64,000 nucleotides of DNA from an uncultured Pseudohongiella sp. (GTDB lineage Bacteria; Pseudomonadota; Gammaproteobacteria; Pseudomonadales; Pseudohongiellaceae), in contig OX638341.1 in assembly GCA_951812965.1 (NCBI GenBank), positions 2,710,438 to 2,774,437 on the forward strand, written 5' to 3'. Shown piece after piece: positions 6,644 through 19,784 of the stretch (position 1 is the stretch's first letter; each line of letters starts with the position of its first letter). The position numbers and the translations under genes are program-made. The notes under the pieces are model-generated. The model did no database searches. It was given only the letters and a program-made list of their open reading frames with translations, and was not told where the DNA came from.

Positions 6644-7806
6644 TGCGTGAACCCCGCCCCACGGAGCAAATGCCGCTCATTTTCCGTCAGCAATTCCGCG
6701 GCGCTAAGCCTGGTCGCCGAGAATTCCTGCCGCCGTAAAATCGGCTTGCGCATCCGGTCGAATTCAAGCGTGAACTGTTCCGGACTTTTTTTGAATTCGG
6801 AGTCTGGGTCGACCGCGGCGGTCCAGTCCTTGAATTGCACATTCAACTCATGCAGGCGCATGCAATGATTCATGATGCGCCAATGACACATACCGTCTCG
6901 CGTCCACTCCGGTTGTATGGTCAAGTTCGCTCCCGAGCCGCCCGAGGTTGCCGGAACCGAATGCGGCAAGCGGAAATGCGCCGCCAGTTGCCGCGCCAGA
7001 ATCAGGCCCGCTTTCCATTTCGCCTGCACGCTGTAGCCGGCGATATGAGGGGTGGCCAGAGTCGCCCTGGCAGCCAGCGCCGCATTGACGAAGGGTTCGT
7101 TTTCCCAGACATCTATCACGCAATGAAGATCCGGCCCGGACGCAAGTCTGTTCAGCAGGGCCTGTTCATCGACGACTCCTCCGCGGCTGGTATGCAGCAA
7201 CGCGGCGCCTGGTCGCAATCTGGCGATGGCCTCCGCGCCGAACATGCCCGCGGTCGCATGTCCGCCGGCAAACGTGAGCGGAACGTGCAGGCTGACGATA
7301 TCGCAGTCCAGCGCCGCATCCATGGATTGGTAGTCGAATTCCGCTTGGCCGGCTTCGGCCAACGGCGGGTCGCAGACGACAACTTCAAAGTCGAGGGCAT
7401 GCATCCTGTGTGCAAGCAGACTACCGATCGCTCCCGCCCCGAAGATTCCGATGCGGCGCGCCTTCGGATCGATCCGCCTTTCAAGCAGCAACCGGGCGAG
7501 CGCCCCCAGGCAGTATTCGGCCACGGCGGGCGCATTGGCGCCGCGAGAATGCGCGAAGACTATTCCGGCCTCGCGCAGCCATTGCGTATCGACATGATCG
7601 GCGCCGCTGGTGGCTGTACCCACAAATTGCACTGAAGTCCCCTCAAGCAACTCGCGGTTCACTTTCAGGATCGATCTGACGATCAGCGCGTCCGCGTGCT
7701 CGAGGTCGGCTCTTGCAATGCTTCTGCCTGGTAACAGCACCAGATCGCCCAGGCGCTGGAAAATACGGTCGACTGCGAAGATTTCCTGGTCGGCGACTAT
7801 TCTCAT
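6628..7806 (-). CDS. pdxB: Erythronate-4-phosphate dehydrogenase PdxB
   Basis: PdxB oxidises 4-phosphoerythronate in the DXP-dependent pyridoxal phosphate pathway. The 392-residue protein belongs to the D-2-hydroxyacid dehydrogenase family. It has the substrate-domain motif GTATSGADHVD (about 62-72), a Rossmann GIFGAGAIGSLLA (about 124-136), the ENEPFVN segment and the catalytic His in TPHIAGYS. A C-terminal extension of about 100 residues is the PdxB-specific dimerisation domain. PLP made by this route is the cofactor of the convergent AlaA. Whether that neighbourhood is meaningful is unclear. Confidence 0.93.
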   Translation of the reverse strand: MRIVADQEIFAVDRIFQRLGDLVLLPGRSIARADLEHADALIVRSILKVNRELLEGTSVQFVGTATSGADHVDTQWLREAGIVFAHSRGANAPAVAEYCLGALARLLLERRIDPKARRIGIFGAGAIGSLLAHRMHALDFEVVVCDPPLAEAGQAEFDYQSMDAALDCDIVSLHVPLTFAGGHATAGMFGAEAIARLRPGAALLHTSRGGVVDEQALLNRLASGPDLHCVIDVWENEPFVNAALAARATLATPHIAGYSVQAKWKAGLILARQLAAHFRLPHSVPATSGGSGANLTIQPEWTRDGMCHWRIMNHCMRLHELNVQFKDWTAAVDPDSEFKKSPEQFTLEFDRMRKPILRRQEFSATRLSAAELLTENERHLLRGAGFTHQAMR

Positions 7807-7863
7807 GAATCGGATCCAATTGGCATGGTGCGAAATGCCACTGTGATCATCGGCGTGCCGGCA

Positions 7864-8142
7864 TCAACCGCCATCGGCCGATTTCTTGCGGATCAGATAG
7901 ATATATTTGCCATCCCGCCGCTGCTGCTCCAGTAATTCATGTCCCAGATACAGGCAAAATTTGGGTATGTCCCGGGTCGTGGAAGGATCGGTAGCGATGA
8001 TTCGCAGTTTCTGTCCGCCGGACAGATCCCGGATCTTGTTGTGCAGCAACATCACCGGTTCCGGGCAGAAAAGCCCGCAGGCGTCCACTTTCGTTACGGG
8101 CTCGATACCGGAATCACCGGATTGATTCGATTTGTCTTTCAT
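7864..8142 (-). CDS. tusA: TusA-family sulfur carrier protein
   Basis: The 92-residue protein has the TusA signature [15 protein letters not shown], where Cys26 is the persulfide-carrying cysteine; Cys22 is an extra cysteine just before it. TusA relays sulfur from cysteine desulfurase toward tRNA 2-thiouridine synthesis and other acceptors. The start overlaps the yheU stop by 4 bp (ATGA), so it is the last gene of the fadB-fadA-ttcA-yheU-tusA run. Its link to ttcA, another tRNA thiolation gene, makes sense. A second TusA-family gene lies at 46732-46965. Confidence 0.85.
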   Translation of the reverse strand: MKDKSNQSGDSGIEPVTKVDACGLFCPEPVMLLHNKIRDLSGGQKLRIIATDPSTTRDIPKFCLYLGHELLEQQRRDGKYIYLIRKKSADGG

Positions 8143-8316
8143 CGCTGTTTGACGAACAGTTGGCAGGAGCCGCCGTCCGGTTCGTAGTCCAGTCCCAGCT
8201 TTCCGCTGCGCAACTGCGCGCGAACCTGGGCGACTTTCTCAGCCAGGGCATAGTCCCTGGCGCCATATTCGGTGCCCTCTCGGGTAACGAATTCCTCGAT
8301 GATCGCGGTCAGCGTC

Positions 8317-12523
<4,207 letters not shown>

Positions 12524-12621
12524 TCCCAACTCCACAGCAGCGCAACTCGCGCGGCATTATAACTTGCCCCCGCCACGCGGCAACACGTGCTTGTCTGGAC
12601 TTAAGTTCGGTAGCTTCGAAC

Positions 12622-12763
12622 GGGGCCGCGAGGGTGTGGATCTGTGGGCTTAATCTCACCTCGCCATCCATGGCGAGGTTCGAATCGGGTCGTCGCCGCT
12701 TCAGGTCATCCATGACACGCGACGACTCCCACGACGCCCACAGACCCACACCCTCACGGCCCC
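12622..12763. repeat. Long inverted repeat with internal hairpin in a 516-bp gene-free stretch
   Basis: The 27-bp arms at 12622-12648 and 12737-12763 (GGGTGTGGATCTGTGGG versus the reverse complement GGGTGTGGGTCTGTGGG, plus flanking bases) differ at only two positions. Inside them a 9-bp hairpin (ACCTCGCCA/TGGCGAGGT) lies at 12658-12679. The stretch 12524-13039 between fadB and the divergent deacetylase has no supportable gene. The structure resembles a small palindromic mobile repeat, but no second copy is in this window. Confidence 0.7.
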
Positions 12764-13039
12764 TTACGTTGTACAGACTCCAAGGACCGATACTTTGGCT
12801 CCCGCAACGCAGTAATCCAGGGACACCCATCTTCCAATCCTCTGAATCTTGTACAAGAAAGCCAATGTGCTCCCAAGCGCCACTGAGGGCGCGCGGCGGT
12901 GGCTGAAAGGGGCCCAGCGCAAGCTGGGAAAGCATTCAGACGGCGACGAGAGAGCGCCCGGAGGTTGGGGAATCGATAGAGCATCGCTTGGGCCGGACAA
13001 GATCGGTTAGAATTTTAGGCAGATCGTGAATCGGGGCTG

Positions 13040-14089
13040 ATGATGTTCTTGCGGCTGATTGCTTTGGGTTTGTTGCTGGTGGCGGGGCATGTCGGCGCTG
13101 CTTCGAGCGGCGTGGTGCTGCTATATCATCATGTTGCAACGGATACGCCGGCTTCTACTTCGATTTCGCCGGAGGATTTTCGCTCGCATCTCGAGTATCT
13201 GCGTGACAATGGGTTTAACGTTGTCGGGCTCGACGTTATGGTCGAGGCCTTGCGTGGCGGCGAGGAATTGCCGGAACGGGCGGTCGCAATTACTTTCGAC
13301 GACGGCTATCTGTCGATTTTCGAAACCGCCTTTCCCATGCTGCGGTCTTTTGACTTCCCCTTCACGCTGTTCCTGAGCACCGGCCCGATCGATCGGCAAT
13401 TGCGGAATTACATGAGTTGGGCCCAGGTTGAGGAAATGGCGGCCGCGGACGTCCTGGTGGCCAATCACATGGTGGAACATCCCCATATGCTGGACCGGAT
13501 GGAAGGCGAAACCGAGGCGATATGGATCGATCGTTTGCGCGAGGAATTGTTGCAGGCCGAGCAAACGATTCTGGACCATACCGGCCAATCCCATCGTTAC
13601 CTGGCTTACCCTTATGGGGAATTCGATCCGGCCATCAAGAATTTGCTGCGGGAACTCGATTTCGTCGGTTTCGCCCAGAATTCGGGCGCTATCGGACCGA
13701 GTTCGGATTTTCTCGCCCTCCCGCGTTACCCGCTCGCCGGAAGTTTCGCCGACCTGGAAAGCGCCAGCCTGAAATTCGCCACATTGCCTTTCAATGTGCG
13801 CATCCTGGAACCTGAATCACCAGTGACCGATGCGGCGGCCCCCACGGTAACACTGCAATTCTCACCCGCGGAAGTCGGTGGTTACGATCTCGGGAGCCTC
13901 GGATGTTTCGCTAACAGCCAGCCGATTCCGATGGTATGGGTCGACCGGGAAGCGGGCATCGTAAGACTGGAGCCGGAGACGACTTTCTCCAGCCGGCGCT
14001 GGCGCTATATCTGCACCGCGCCGGACACGGGATCACGCAGATTTCACTGGTATTCGATTCAATGGATAAATCCGGAAGTTCCGGAATAG
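13040..14089 (+). CDS. Exported polysaccharide deacetylase (NodB-type domain)
   Basis: The 349-residue protein has a signal peptide (FLRLIALGLLLVAGHVGAAS). A CE4 deacetylase domain follows: LLYHHVATDTP (about 27), the metal-binding ITFDDGY (about 85-91), NHMVEHPHM (motif 2-like, about 140), and YLAYPYGEFD (about 195). Its opening resembles PgaB-like periplasmic deacetylases. The C-terminal 90 residues look like a small beta-rich domain with two cysteines. The substrate (an acetylated surface or wall glycan) cannot be assigned. It is divergent from fadB. Convergent with it lies a glucosaminidase, another wall or glycan enzyme. Confidence 0.85.
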   Translation: MMFLRLIALGLLLVAGHVGAASSGVVLLYHHVATDTPASTSISPEDFRSHLEYLRDNGFNVVGLDVMVEALRGGEELPERAVAITFDDGYLSIFETAFPMLRSFDFPFTLFLSTGPIDRQLRNYMSWAQVEEMAAADVLVANHMVEHPHMLDRMEGETEAIWIDRLREELLQAEQTILDHTGQSHRYLAYPYGEFDPAIKNLLRELDFVGFAQNSGAIGPSSDFLALPRYPLAGSFADLESASLKFATLPFNVRILEPESPVTDAAAPTVTLQFSPAEVGGYDLGSLGCFANSQPIPMVWVDREAGIVRLEPETTFSSRRWRYICTAPDTGSRRFHWYSIQWINPEVPE

Positions 14090-14110
14090 GGATTCAGGCG
14101 GGGCCGGTTT

Positions 14111-14983
14111 TCAGTTGAGCATGCCTACGGCGGCGGCATAGTCGCCATCCCGCGCCGTCAGATCGTTCTGCACGATAATGGTCTGCAGTTCGTCGACATA
14201 ATTGCGTCCACGCTGGGAGTAACGGCTCAGACCGAAGGCGAGCACAAGGGAATCGAGTTCGCGTTGCTGCAGTTTCATGGTCTGCCGCAATTCGCGAAAA
14301 AACTGATAGTTGCTGTTGGTATTGATATTGACGAAATACGCTTCCATGGCGTCATGCAAGGTCGTAAAACTGCGCACTTCATGCGTCGCTCCGCTTCTCC
14401 GCTGCTGAGGCACGATGCCGCAGCCGGGATCGAAACACCATTGTCCGAACACGTTATTGCCTTCGCGCACGAACCTGGACGTGCCCCAGGCGGATTCATT
14501 GGCCGCCTGGGCCAATACCAGGGACGTGGGTACAACATCGACTCTGAACAGCAGTTCATCGAGCCAGTCCCGACGGTCATCGAATTCCGCCTCAACGACT
14601 TTGAAACGCGTGGCTATTTCCAACAGCCATTCGTGCGATGCCTCGGAAAGCGCTCCGCCGTTGCTCAGGGTCTCGTCAACGGCGAGCAGCCGCAGCCGGT
14701 CCAGGGTGATCAGATAGTTCTGCTCGTTGATGTAATCCTGAATGAAATCCAGAAACATCGTCTTGCGTTCGCCGACGGAAGCGGCAAGCGAGAGATCGGG
14801 AAACACGGTCTGCGGCACAGGAGAAGGCGCCGGGGACGACAGGTCGGCGACCCGCGCTTCCTCGACCGCTTCTTCGCTGATCAAAATCCCGGCGACGACA
14901 AGTATGACTGCCGTGACCAGAGACACGAGCAGGTGTTCGGCGACGAAAGCCGGCAGGAGTTCGTTTTTCCTGGCCTTTTCCAT
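14111..14983 (-). CDS. Bax-like glucosaminidase (membrane-anchored)
   Basis: The 290-residue protein has one N-terminal transmembrane segment (about residues 14-36, LLVSLVTAVILVVAGILIS). A periplasmic domain similar to E. coli Bax follows. Its catalytic region contains AQAANESAWGTSRFVREGNNVFGQWCF, with the Glu of NESAWG as the probable acid catalyst, and HDAMEAYFVNINTN. The family is mannosyl-glycoprotein endo-beta-N-acetylglucosaminidase-like (GH73-related) and is expected to cleave peptidoglycan glycan strands. The gene is convergent with the deacetylase. The precise role of Bax proteins is poorly known. Confidence 0.8.
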   Translation of the reverse strand: MEKARKNELLPAFVAEHLLVSLVTAVILVVAGILISEEAVEEARVADLSSPAPSPVPQTVFPDLSLAASVGERKTMFLDFIQDYINEQNYLITLDRLRLLAVDETLSNGGALSEASHEWLLEIATRFKVVEAEFDDRRDWLDELLFRVDVVPTSLVLAQAANESAWGTSRFVREGNNVFGQWCFDPGCGIVPQQRRSGATHEVRSFTTLHDAMEAYFVNINTNSNYQFFRELRQTMKLQQRELDSLVLAFGLSRYSQRGRNYVDELQTIIVQNDLTARDGDYAAAVGMLN

Positions 14984-15041
14984 AGTTCGATTAACCTGAT
15001 TCTGCTGCGCAATCGGCCCGCATCAAATGCGGACGGGTCGT

Positions 15042-15353
15042 TCAGACAGAAGCCTGGCTGCCGCCCCTGCAATCGGGAGAACGCGGAATCGATTCTTCCC
15101 GTTCCCCCCATTCAACCGGGGAATACAGGTGCAGTGCAAGAGCATGTATGCCGCCAGCGAGTTCCGCAGCCAGCAAGCCGTAAACTTCCTGATGCCTGGC
15201 GACGCGGCTCATTCCGGTAAATCGGGACGACACGATGGTCAGCCTGAAGTGCGAATCCGTCGCCGGGCCGCCATGCATATGACTTTCGTTCAGCACTTCA
15301 AGAAATGCCGGCTCGAATTTCAGCCGCAATTTGCGTTCGAGAACTGTCTGCAT
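15042..15353 (-). CDS. bolA: BolA family protein
   Basis: The 103-residue protein has the BolA fold motifs: LKFEPAFLEVLNESHMHGG, SHFRLTIVSSRF, and the RHQEVYGLLAAEL...IHALALHLYSPVEW segment containing the invariant His that helps bind iron-sulfur clusters with a monothiol glutaredoxin. ATG 15353 is preferred over a TTG nine bases upstream. BolA proteins act in stress morphology and iron-sulfur trafficking. The spacing to the downstream Bax-like gene is 58 bp on the same strand, so co-transcription is possible. Confidence 0.9.
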   Translation of the reverse strand: MQTVLERKLRLKFEPAFLEVLNESHMHGGPATDSHFRLTIVSSRFTGMSRVARHQEVYGLLAAELAGGIHALALHLYSPVEWGEREESIPRSPDCRGGSQASV

Positions 15354-15536
15354 GGAATTCAACGCCTCGTTTACCGCGCGGCACTATATAATAAAATACA
15401 TTTCGCGAACGGGTATTCAAGCAGCCGGAGTCCCAGTTTCCAAGTGCGCGAGTCCGGTTTTGGGGCTATCGGCCACTAGCGACTGAACTTGATCTGCGTA
15501 TGTTTACAGTAGTCCAGGCGTAATTACAGCAATTTC

Positions 15537-16388
15537 ATGCCTATTTCCTGGTATCCCGGACATATGCACAAGGCGCGCAAGGAGCTTGGCTTGCTGCTGC
15601 GCGGCGCCCGCCTCGTTATCGAAGTCCTGGACGCTCGCATTCCCGCGGCAAGCGCCAACCCCCTGCTGGCGTCAATGCGGGGAGACTTGCCGCTGATCCG
15701 GGTGCTCAATAAGAGCGATCTGGCCGACAGTGAGATGACGGCGGTCTGGCAGGCATATTTTGCCGATTTTCAGAACAGTGCGTGTCTGCGCAGCGGCAGG
15801 GACGAACTTTTGGACCGGAACCGGTTGCTCAAGCAAATCAACCGTCTCGGAGTTCCGCCTGCCGGAAAAGTCCCACAATCGGGTCGTATTGCGATTACCG
15901 GAATTCCCAATGTCGGCAAGTCTTCATTGCTGAACCGGTGCATCGGACGCAAGCTCGCTCGCACAGGCAATACACCGAGCATAACCAGGGAACAGCAATT
16001 CGCGCGATTCACCGGAGAATGGACATTGGTGGACACACCCGGCATGTTGAGGCCGCGATTGGAAGACCAGAATGCCGCGCTGCTCATGGCTTGCGTCGGC
16101 AGTATCGGTGCGGCCGGCGCCGATAATATGGAAGTGGCGCCGTTTCTCGCCGAAATCCTGCTTGAGCGGCGGCGCGAACGACTCGCCGAGCGATATCGAC
16201 TCGAAAATATCGATATATCTGCGGAATCCTTATTTGATAGGATTGCGGTTTCGCGCGGCGCTCTGAGAAAAACCGGGCTCGCTGACTACGACAAGGCCGC
16301 GGACATCCTGCTGCAAGACTTCCGCAATGGAAGACTCGGCGGAATCACCCTTGAAAACCCGCCGAATCGCGAGATTCGGCACTCTTGA
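15537..16388 (+). CDS. rbgA: Circularly permuted GTPase YlqF/RbgA (ribosome biogenesis)
   Basis: The 283-residue protein has GTPase motifs in permuted order: NKSD (G4, about residue 58), then GIPNVGKSS (G1, about 122), SITRE (G2) and DTPG (G3, about 165). This is diagnostic of the YlqF/YawG class. The N-terminus WYPGHMHKARKEL is typical. In Bacillus the protein matures the 50S subunit. In gammaproteobacteria orthologues are present in only some lineages, so the exact role is inferred. The next gene starts 8 bp after its stop. Confidence 0.9.
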   Translation: MPISWYPGHMHKARKELGLLLRGARLVIEVLDARIPAASANPLLASMRGDLPLIRVLNKSDLADSEMTAVWQAYFADFQNSACLRSGRDELLDRNRLLKQINRLGVPPAGKVPQSGRIAITGIPNVGKSSLLNRCIGRKLARTGNTPSITREQQFARFTGEWTLVDTPGMLRPRLEDQNAALLMACVGSIGAAGADNMEVAPFLAEILLERRRERLAERYRLENIDISAESLFDRIAVSRGALRKTGLADYDKAADILLQDFRNGRLGGITLENPPNREIRHS

Positions 16389-16395
16389 GAAACGG

Positions 16396-19362
16396 ATGAC
16401 CAATACCAGTTCGCATGTTTCACCCGCCGAGTCGACCGATCCGGCGACAAAAGCCCATCCGGCCTTCAACTGGCGCCGCAGCAGCCGGATTGCCTCGCTC
16501 AATGTCGGCATAGAAGAATACGAGCATCGCGCGACCGGCGCCCTGCATTATCATTTCGACAGCCGCGATCCGGAAAACGTTTTTCTGGTGGCCTTTCGAA
16601 CGGCGCCGATGGATTCCACCGGCGTCGCCCATATCCTTGAGCACACCAGCCTTTGCGGCAGCGTCAGATTTCCGGTGCGTGATCCGTTCTTCATGATGAC
16701 CCGGCGCTCGCTCAACACGTTCATGAACGCATTCACCAGTAGCGACTGGACCGCCTATCCTTTCGCCAGCAAAAACAGAAAGGACTTCAATAATTTGCTG
16801 CAAGTATATATGGATGCTACTTTTTCTCCTAACTTGCATGAATTGGATTTCGCCCAGGAGGGACATCGGTTTGAATTTACCGAGGCCGACAATCCCTCCA
16901 GCGAACTGACGATCAAGGGTGTCGTCTACAACGAAATGAAAGGCGCCATGAGTTCGCCCGCAAGCGTTCTCTGGCATACCATGTGCCGCTACCTTTTCCC
17001 GGAAACCACCTATCATTTCAACAGCGGCGGCGACCCCGGCGAAATTCCGAAACTGGGCTATAATCAATTGCTCGATTTTCACCGCCGCCATTACCACCCC
17101 GGCAATTCGGTATTCATGACTTTCGGCGATATTCCGGCCAGCGAGCATCAGTCGCGATTCGAGGAATTCGCCCTTTCAGAATTCGGGTCGCTCAAGGCCG
17201 ACGTATCAATTGCTGATGAGTCCCGTCTGCCGGCTCCGGTCCGAGTGGAAGAGCGTTATTTCGCCGAAGAAGACAATATCGAACGCAAGACTCATGTGCT
17301 GCTCGGCTGGCTGTTGGGCCACAGCAGCGACCTCGAAGAACAATTTCGCGCGCAATTGCTGGCGAGCGTATTGCTCGACAACAGCGCAAGCCCTCTTTTG
17401 CAGGCGCTGGAATCGAGTGAGCTCGGCGCTTCGCCATCGCCGATATGCGGTCTTGAATCATCGCACCGCGAGATGAGTTTCATGGCTGGACTCGAAGGCT
17501 GCGCCGCCGGCGCCACGGAACAGGTCGAGAGACTGATTCTCGACACGTTGGAGCAAGTGGCGCAGAACGGAGTTCCGCTGGAACAGGTCGAAGCGGCTCT
17601 GCATCAACTGGAACTCGACCAGCGCGAAATCACCGGAGGCTCCCATCCTTACGGCCTGCAACTGATACTGGAGGGATTACCCGCGGCAATTCACCGCGGC
17701 GACCCGGTCGCAATGTTAGATCTGGACCCGGTGCTGGCAAAACTGCGGGAACAGATACTCGATCTGCAATTCATTCCTTCATTGGCGCGTGAACTGCTGC
17801 TCGAAAATCCACATCGCGTAACGCTCACCCTGGTTCCCGACCCGGAACTCGCCGCGCGCAAGGAAGCGGCGGAACGGCGGCGACTGGCAAAAATTCGCGC
17901 GTCCCTGAAGCGGGAGGACGAAGCCCGCATCATCGAACGTTCACGTCTGCTAAAGGAACGGCAGATGGCGGAAGACGATCCGGAGATCCTGCCGCGAGTC
18001 GGTCTCGAAGACGTTCCCGCGGATATGACCGAACCCGGGCGGTACGCCCTCACCCTGCCCGGCGGCGATTCCGTCAGCTTTTATGCCCAGGGAACCAATG
18101 GGCTGGCCTACCAGCAGATCGTCTTCAATCTGCCGCAACTGGAAGACGACCTGCTCGACTGCCTGCAACTGTATGCGGCATGTCTCGGCGAACTCGGCGT
18201 CGGTGACAGGGATTACGCCGAAGTACAAACCTGGCAATCAGGCATCTGTGACGGCATCGACAGTTTCAGCAGCATCCGGGCCCATCTCGACGACGTGCAG
18301 TCGAATCACGCCCTGTTCAGCATTTCCTCGAAGTGCCTGCTCGACAGGCACACGGCGCTTTCCGAATTGCTTCATGCATCGGTGCGGGAGTTACGTTTCG
18401 ACGAAGGCCGCCGACTCAAGGACCTGATCGAGCAGATTCAGGCGAGCAAGGAAAACAGCATTACTTCTCAGGGACACAGTCTCGCCATGAATCTGGCGTG
18501 CAGCCGGATGAGTCCCGCCGCTCTGCTTTCGCATAATTCCGGCGGACTGGAAAGCATCCGGCGGCTGCGGGCGTTAGCGCGAGAAATCCCCGATGCGAAA
18601 GCCCAGCAGGATTTGCTTGAACGGTTCGCCCGCCTGCACCGGCGGATCGTCGGCAGCCGGCGGCAATTTCTGCTGATCGCGGAACAGGAACATCAGGGCA
18701 AACTGCTCGAAGACCTCACTGAGATCTGGTCAGGGCAGGATTCGGGCGAAACGGATAACAAACTGGAATTGCGGGCTCTTCGCGAGAGTACTTGCGAAGC
18801 CTGGACCACGGCGACCTCGGTCAATTTCTGCGCCAAGGCCTGGCCGACGGTTGCGGCGGACCATGAAGACAATCCAGTGCTGCACGTACTTGGCCGTTTC
18901 ATCACCAACGGCTTTCTGCATCGGGCGATCCGGGAACAGGGCGGCGCCTACGGCAGCGGCGCCGGGCAGAACTCCAACGCGGCGGTATTCCGCTGCTTTT
19001 CCTATCGCGATCCGCGGTTGATCGAAACCCTGGAAGACTTCGACCGGGCGCTGGACTGGGTATTGCAGGGAAAACACGGCGAGCGCCAGTTGGAAGAGGC
19101 CATTCTCGGCGTGATCGCGTCGATGGACAAACCATCCTCTCCCGCAGGCGAAGCGAAGATCGCCTTCTACAACAATCTGTTCGGCCGGAGCCTCGAGCGG
19201 CGGCTGGAATTCCGCAAGCGGGTGCTTGCCACTTCGCTGGAAGACCTCAGGTCGGTAACCGGCCGTTATTTCAACTCCAGCGAGGCGAGCTTCGGAGTCA
19301 TTACCAGTCGCGAATCAGTCGAATCGCTGCAATTGCCCTCCCTGAAAGTCGTGAACCTGTAG
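16396..19362 (+). CDS. PreP-like M16C zinc metallopeptidase
   Basis: This 988-residue protein matches the presequence-protease (PreP/Cym1) branch of the M16 family, which degrades short peptides inside a closed chamber. The inverted zinc motif HILEH is at residues 79-83, and the distal Glu is expected in the GVVYNEMKGAMSS region (about 180). A coiled linker rich in Arg/Glu (about 495-530) joins the two halves. The C-terminal half has the REQGGAYGSGA segment typical of M16. ATG 16396 follows the rbgA stop by 8 bp; a longer frame overlapping rbgA is less likely. The TAG stop is supplied by a family 1 repeat that begins at 19359. Confidence 0.9.
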   Translation: MTNTSSHVSPAESTDPATKAHPAFNWRRSSRIASLNVGIEEYEHRATGALHYHFDSRDPENVFLVAFRTAPMDSTGVAHILEHTSLCGSVRFPVRDPFFMMTRRSLNTFMNAFTSSDWTAYPFASKNRKDFNNLLQVYMDATFSPNLHELDFAQEGHRFEFTEADNPSSELTIKGVVYNEMKGAMSSPASVLWHTMCRYLFPETTYHFNSGGDPGEIPKLGYNQLLDFHRRHYHPGNSVFMTFGDIPASEHQSRFEEFALSEFGSLKADVSIADESRLPAPVRVEERYFAEEDNIERKTHVLLGWLLGHSSDLEEQFRAQLLASVLLDNSASPLLQALESSELGASPSPICGLESSHREMSFMAGLEGCAAGATEQVERLILDTLEQVAQNGVPLEQVEAALHQLELDQREITGGSHPYGLQLILEGLPAAIHRGDPVAMLDLDPVLAKLREQILDLQFIPSLARELLLENPHRVTLTLVPDPELAARKEAAERRRLAKIRASLKREDEARIIERSRLLKERQMAEDDPEILPRVGLEDVPADMTEPGRYALTLPGGDSVSFYAQGTNGLAYQQIVFNLPQLEDDLLDCLQLYAACLGELGVGDRDYAEVQTWQSGICDGIDSFSSIRAHLDDVQSNHALFSISSKCLLDRHTALSELLHASVRELRFDEGRRLKDLIEQIQASKENSITSQGHSLAMNLACSRMSPAALLSHNSGGLESIRRLRALAREIPDAKAQQDLLERFARLHRRIVGSRRQFLLIAEQEHQGKLLEDLTEIWSGQDSGETDNKLELRALRESTCEAWTTATSVNFCAKAWPTVAADHEDNPVLHVLGRFITNGFLHRAIREQGGAYGSGAGQNSNAAVFRCFSYRDPRLIETLEDFDRALDWVLQGKHGERQLEEAILGVIASMDKPSSPAGEAKIAFYNNLFGRSLERRLEFRKRVLATSLEDLRSVTGRYFNSSEASFGVITSRESVESLQLPSLKVVNL

Positions 19363-19436
19363 GGGCGAGGCATGCCTCGCCCGCGCCGTTGCACGGTTCC
19401 GGGGCCACCCACTGGCGAGGCATGCCTCGCCCCTAC
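19359..19436. repeat. Family 1 compound palindromic repeat overlapping the PreP-like stop codon
   Basis: Two GGCGAGGCATGCCTCGCC palindromes flank a GC-rich spacer, with terminal GTAGGGGCG and CGCCCCTAC. The TAG at 19360-19362 inside the leading GTAG is the stop codon of the upstream protease gene. The right end (TCGCCCCTACG at 19427-19437) is an empty perfect match to the IS110 target guides. Confidence 0.95.
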
Positions 19437-19609
19437 GAAAAAAACCAGGCGCCATACCCAACACAGGACATCGTGCTGCGCCCGTGGGGAAATTAATTTT
19501 TGTCAGCGGGGAACTTTTGCGGCAGGGCCGTGTCTGAGAGTGCGTAGGTGAATTTTGACCGGCAGTATCGGATCTTGATTCATTTATCTCTCCCTTGATA
19601 GTATGTTTT

Positions 19610-19640
19610 GGCCCGGTACTCACGTACCGGGCCTTTTTTT
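19610..19640 (+). terminator. Strong Rho-independent terminator
   Basis: A perfect 10-bp stem, GGCCCGGTAC / GTACCGGGCC with a TCAC loop, is followed by seven T. It ends transcription rightward, about 250 bp after the protease gene and 145 bp before the next cassette. The 170 bp between the repeat (19436) and this terminator hold no ORF. They could be a long 3' end or a small RNA gene, and the sequence does not decide. Confidence 0.9.
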
Positions 19641-19784
19641 GCGCCGGAATCCGGCTTTTGCCTGGCGCCGCAAGTCCGCGAAACCACTACAGAATTGCAA
19701 CGATTCAGCCGTTAACTGCATACAACGTCAGTGAATTTCCCTTATACTGGCCGCGCCGGCCGCAATATTGCGGCCTCTTTTTGA

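Noticed and set aside
13982..15220. 318-residue plus-strand frame across the Bax-like gene
   Set aside because: Antisense to a protein with clear glucosaminidase motifs.
15387..15392. TATAAT as a promoter for bolA or rbgA
   Set aside because: A perfect -10 hexamer is present on the plus strand, but no -35 element has acceptable spacing on either strand.
19441..19640. 6S RNA or SRP RNA gene before the terminator
   Set aside because: I could not find the conserved SRP loop or a 6S-like open bubble; left as an unassigned region.
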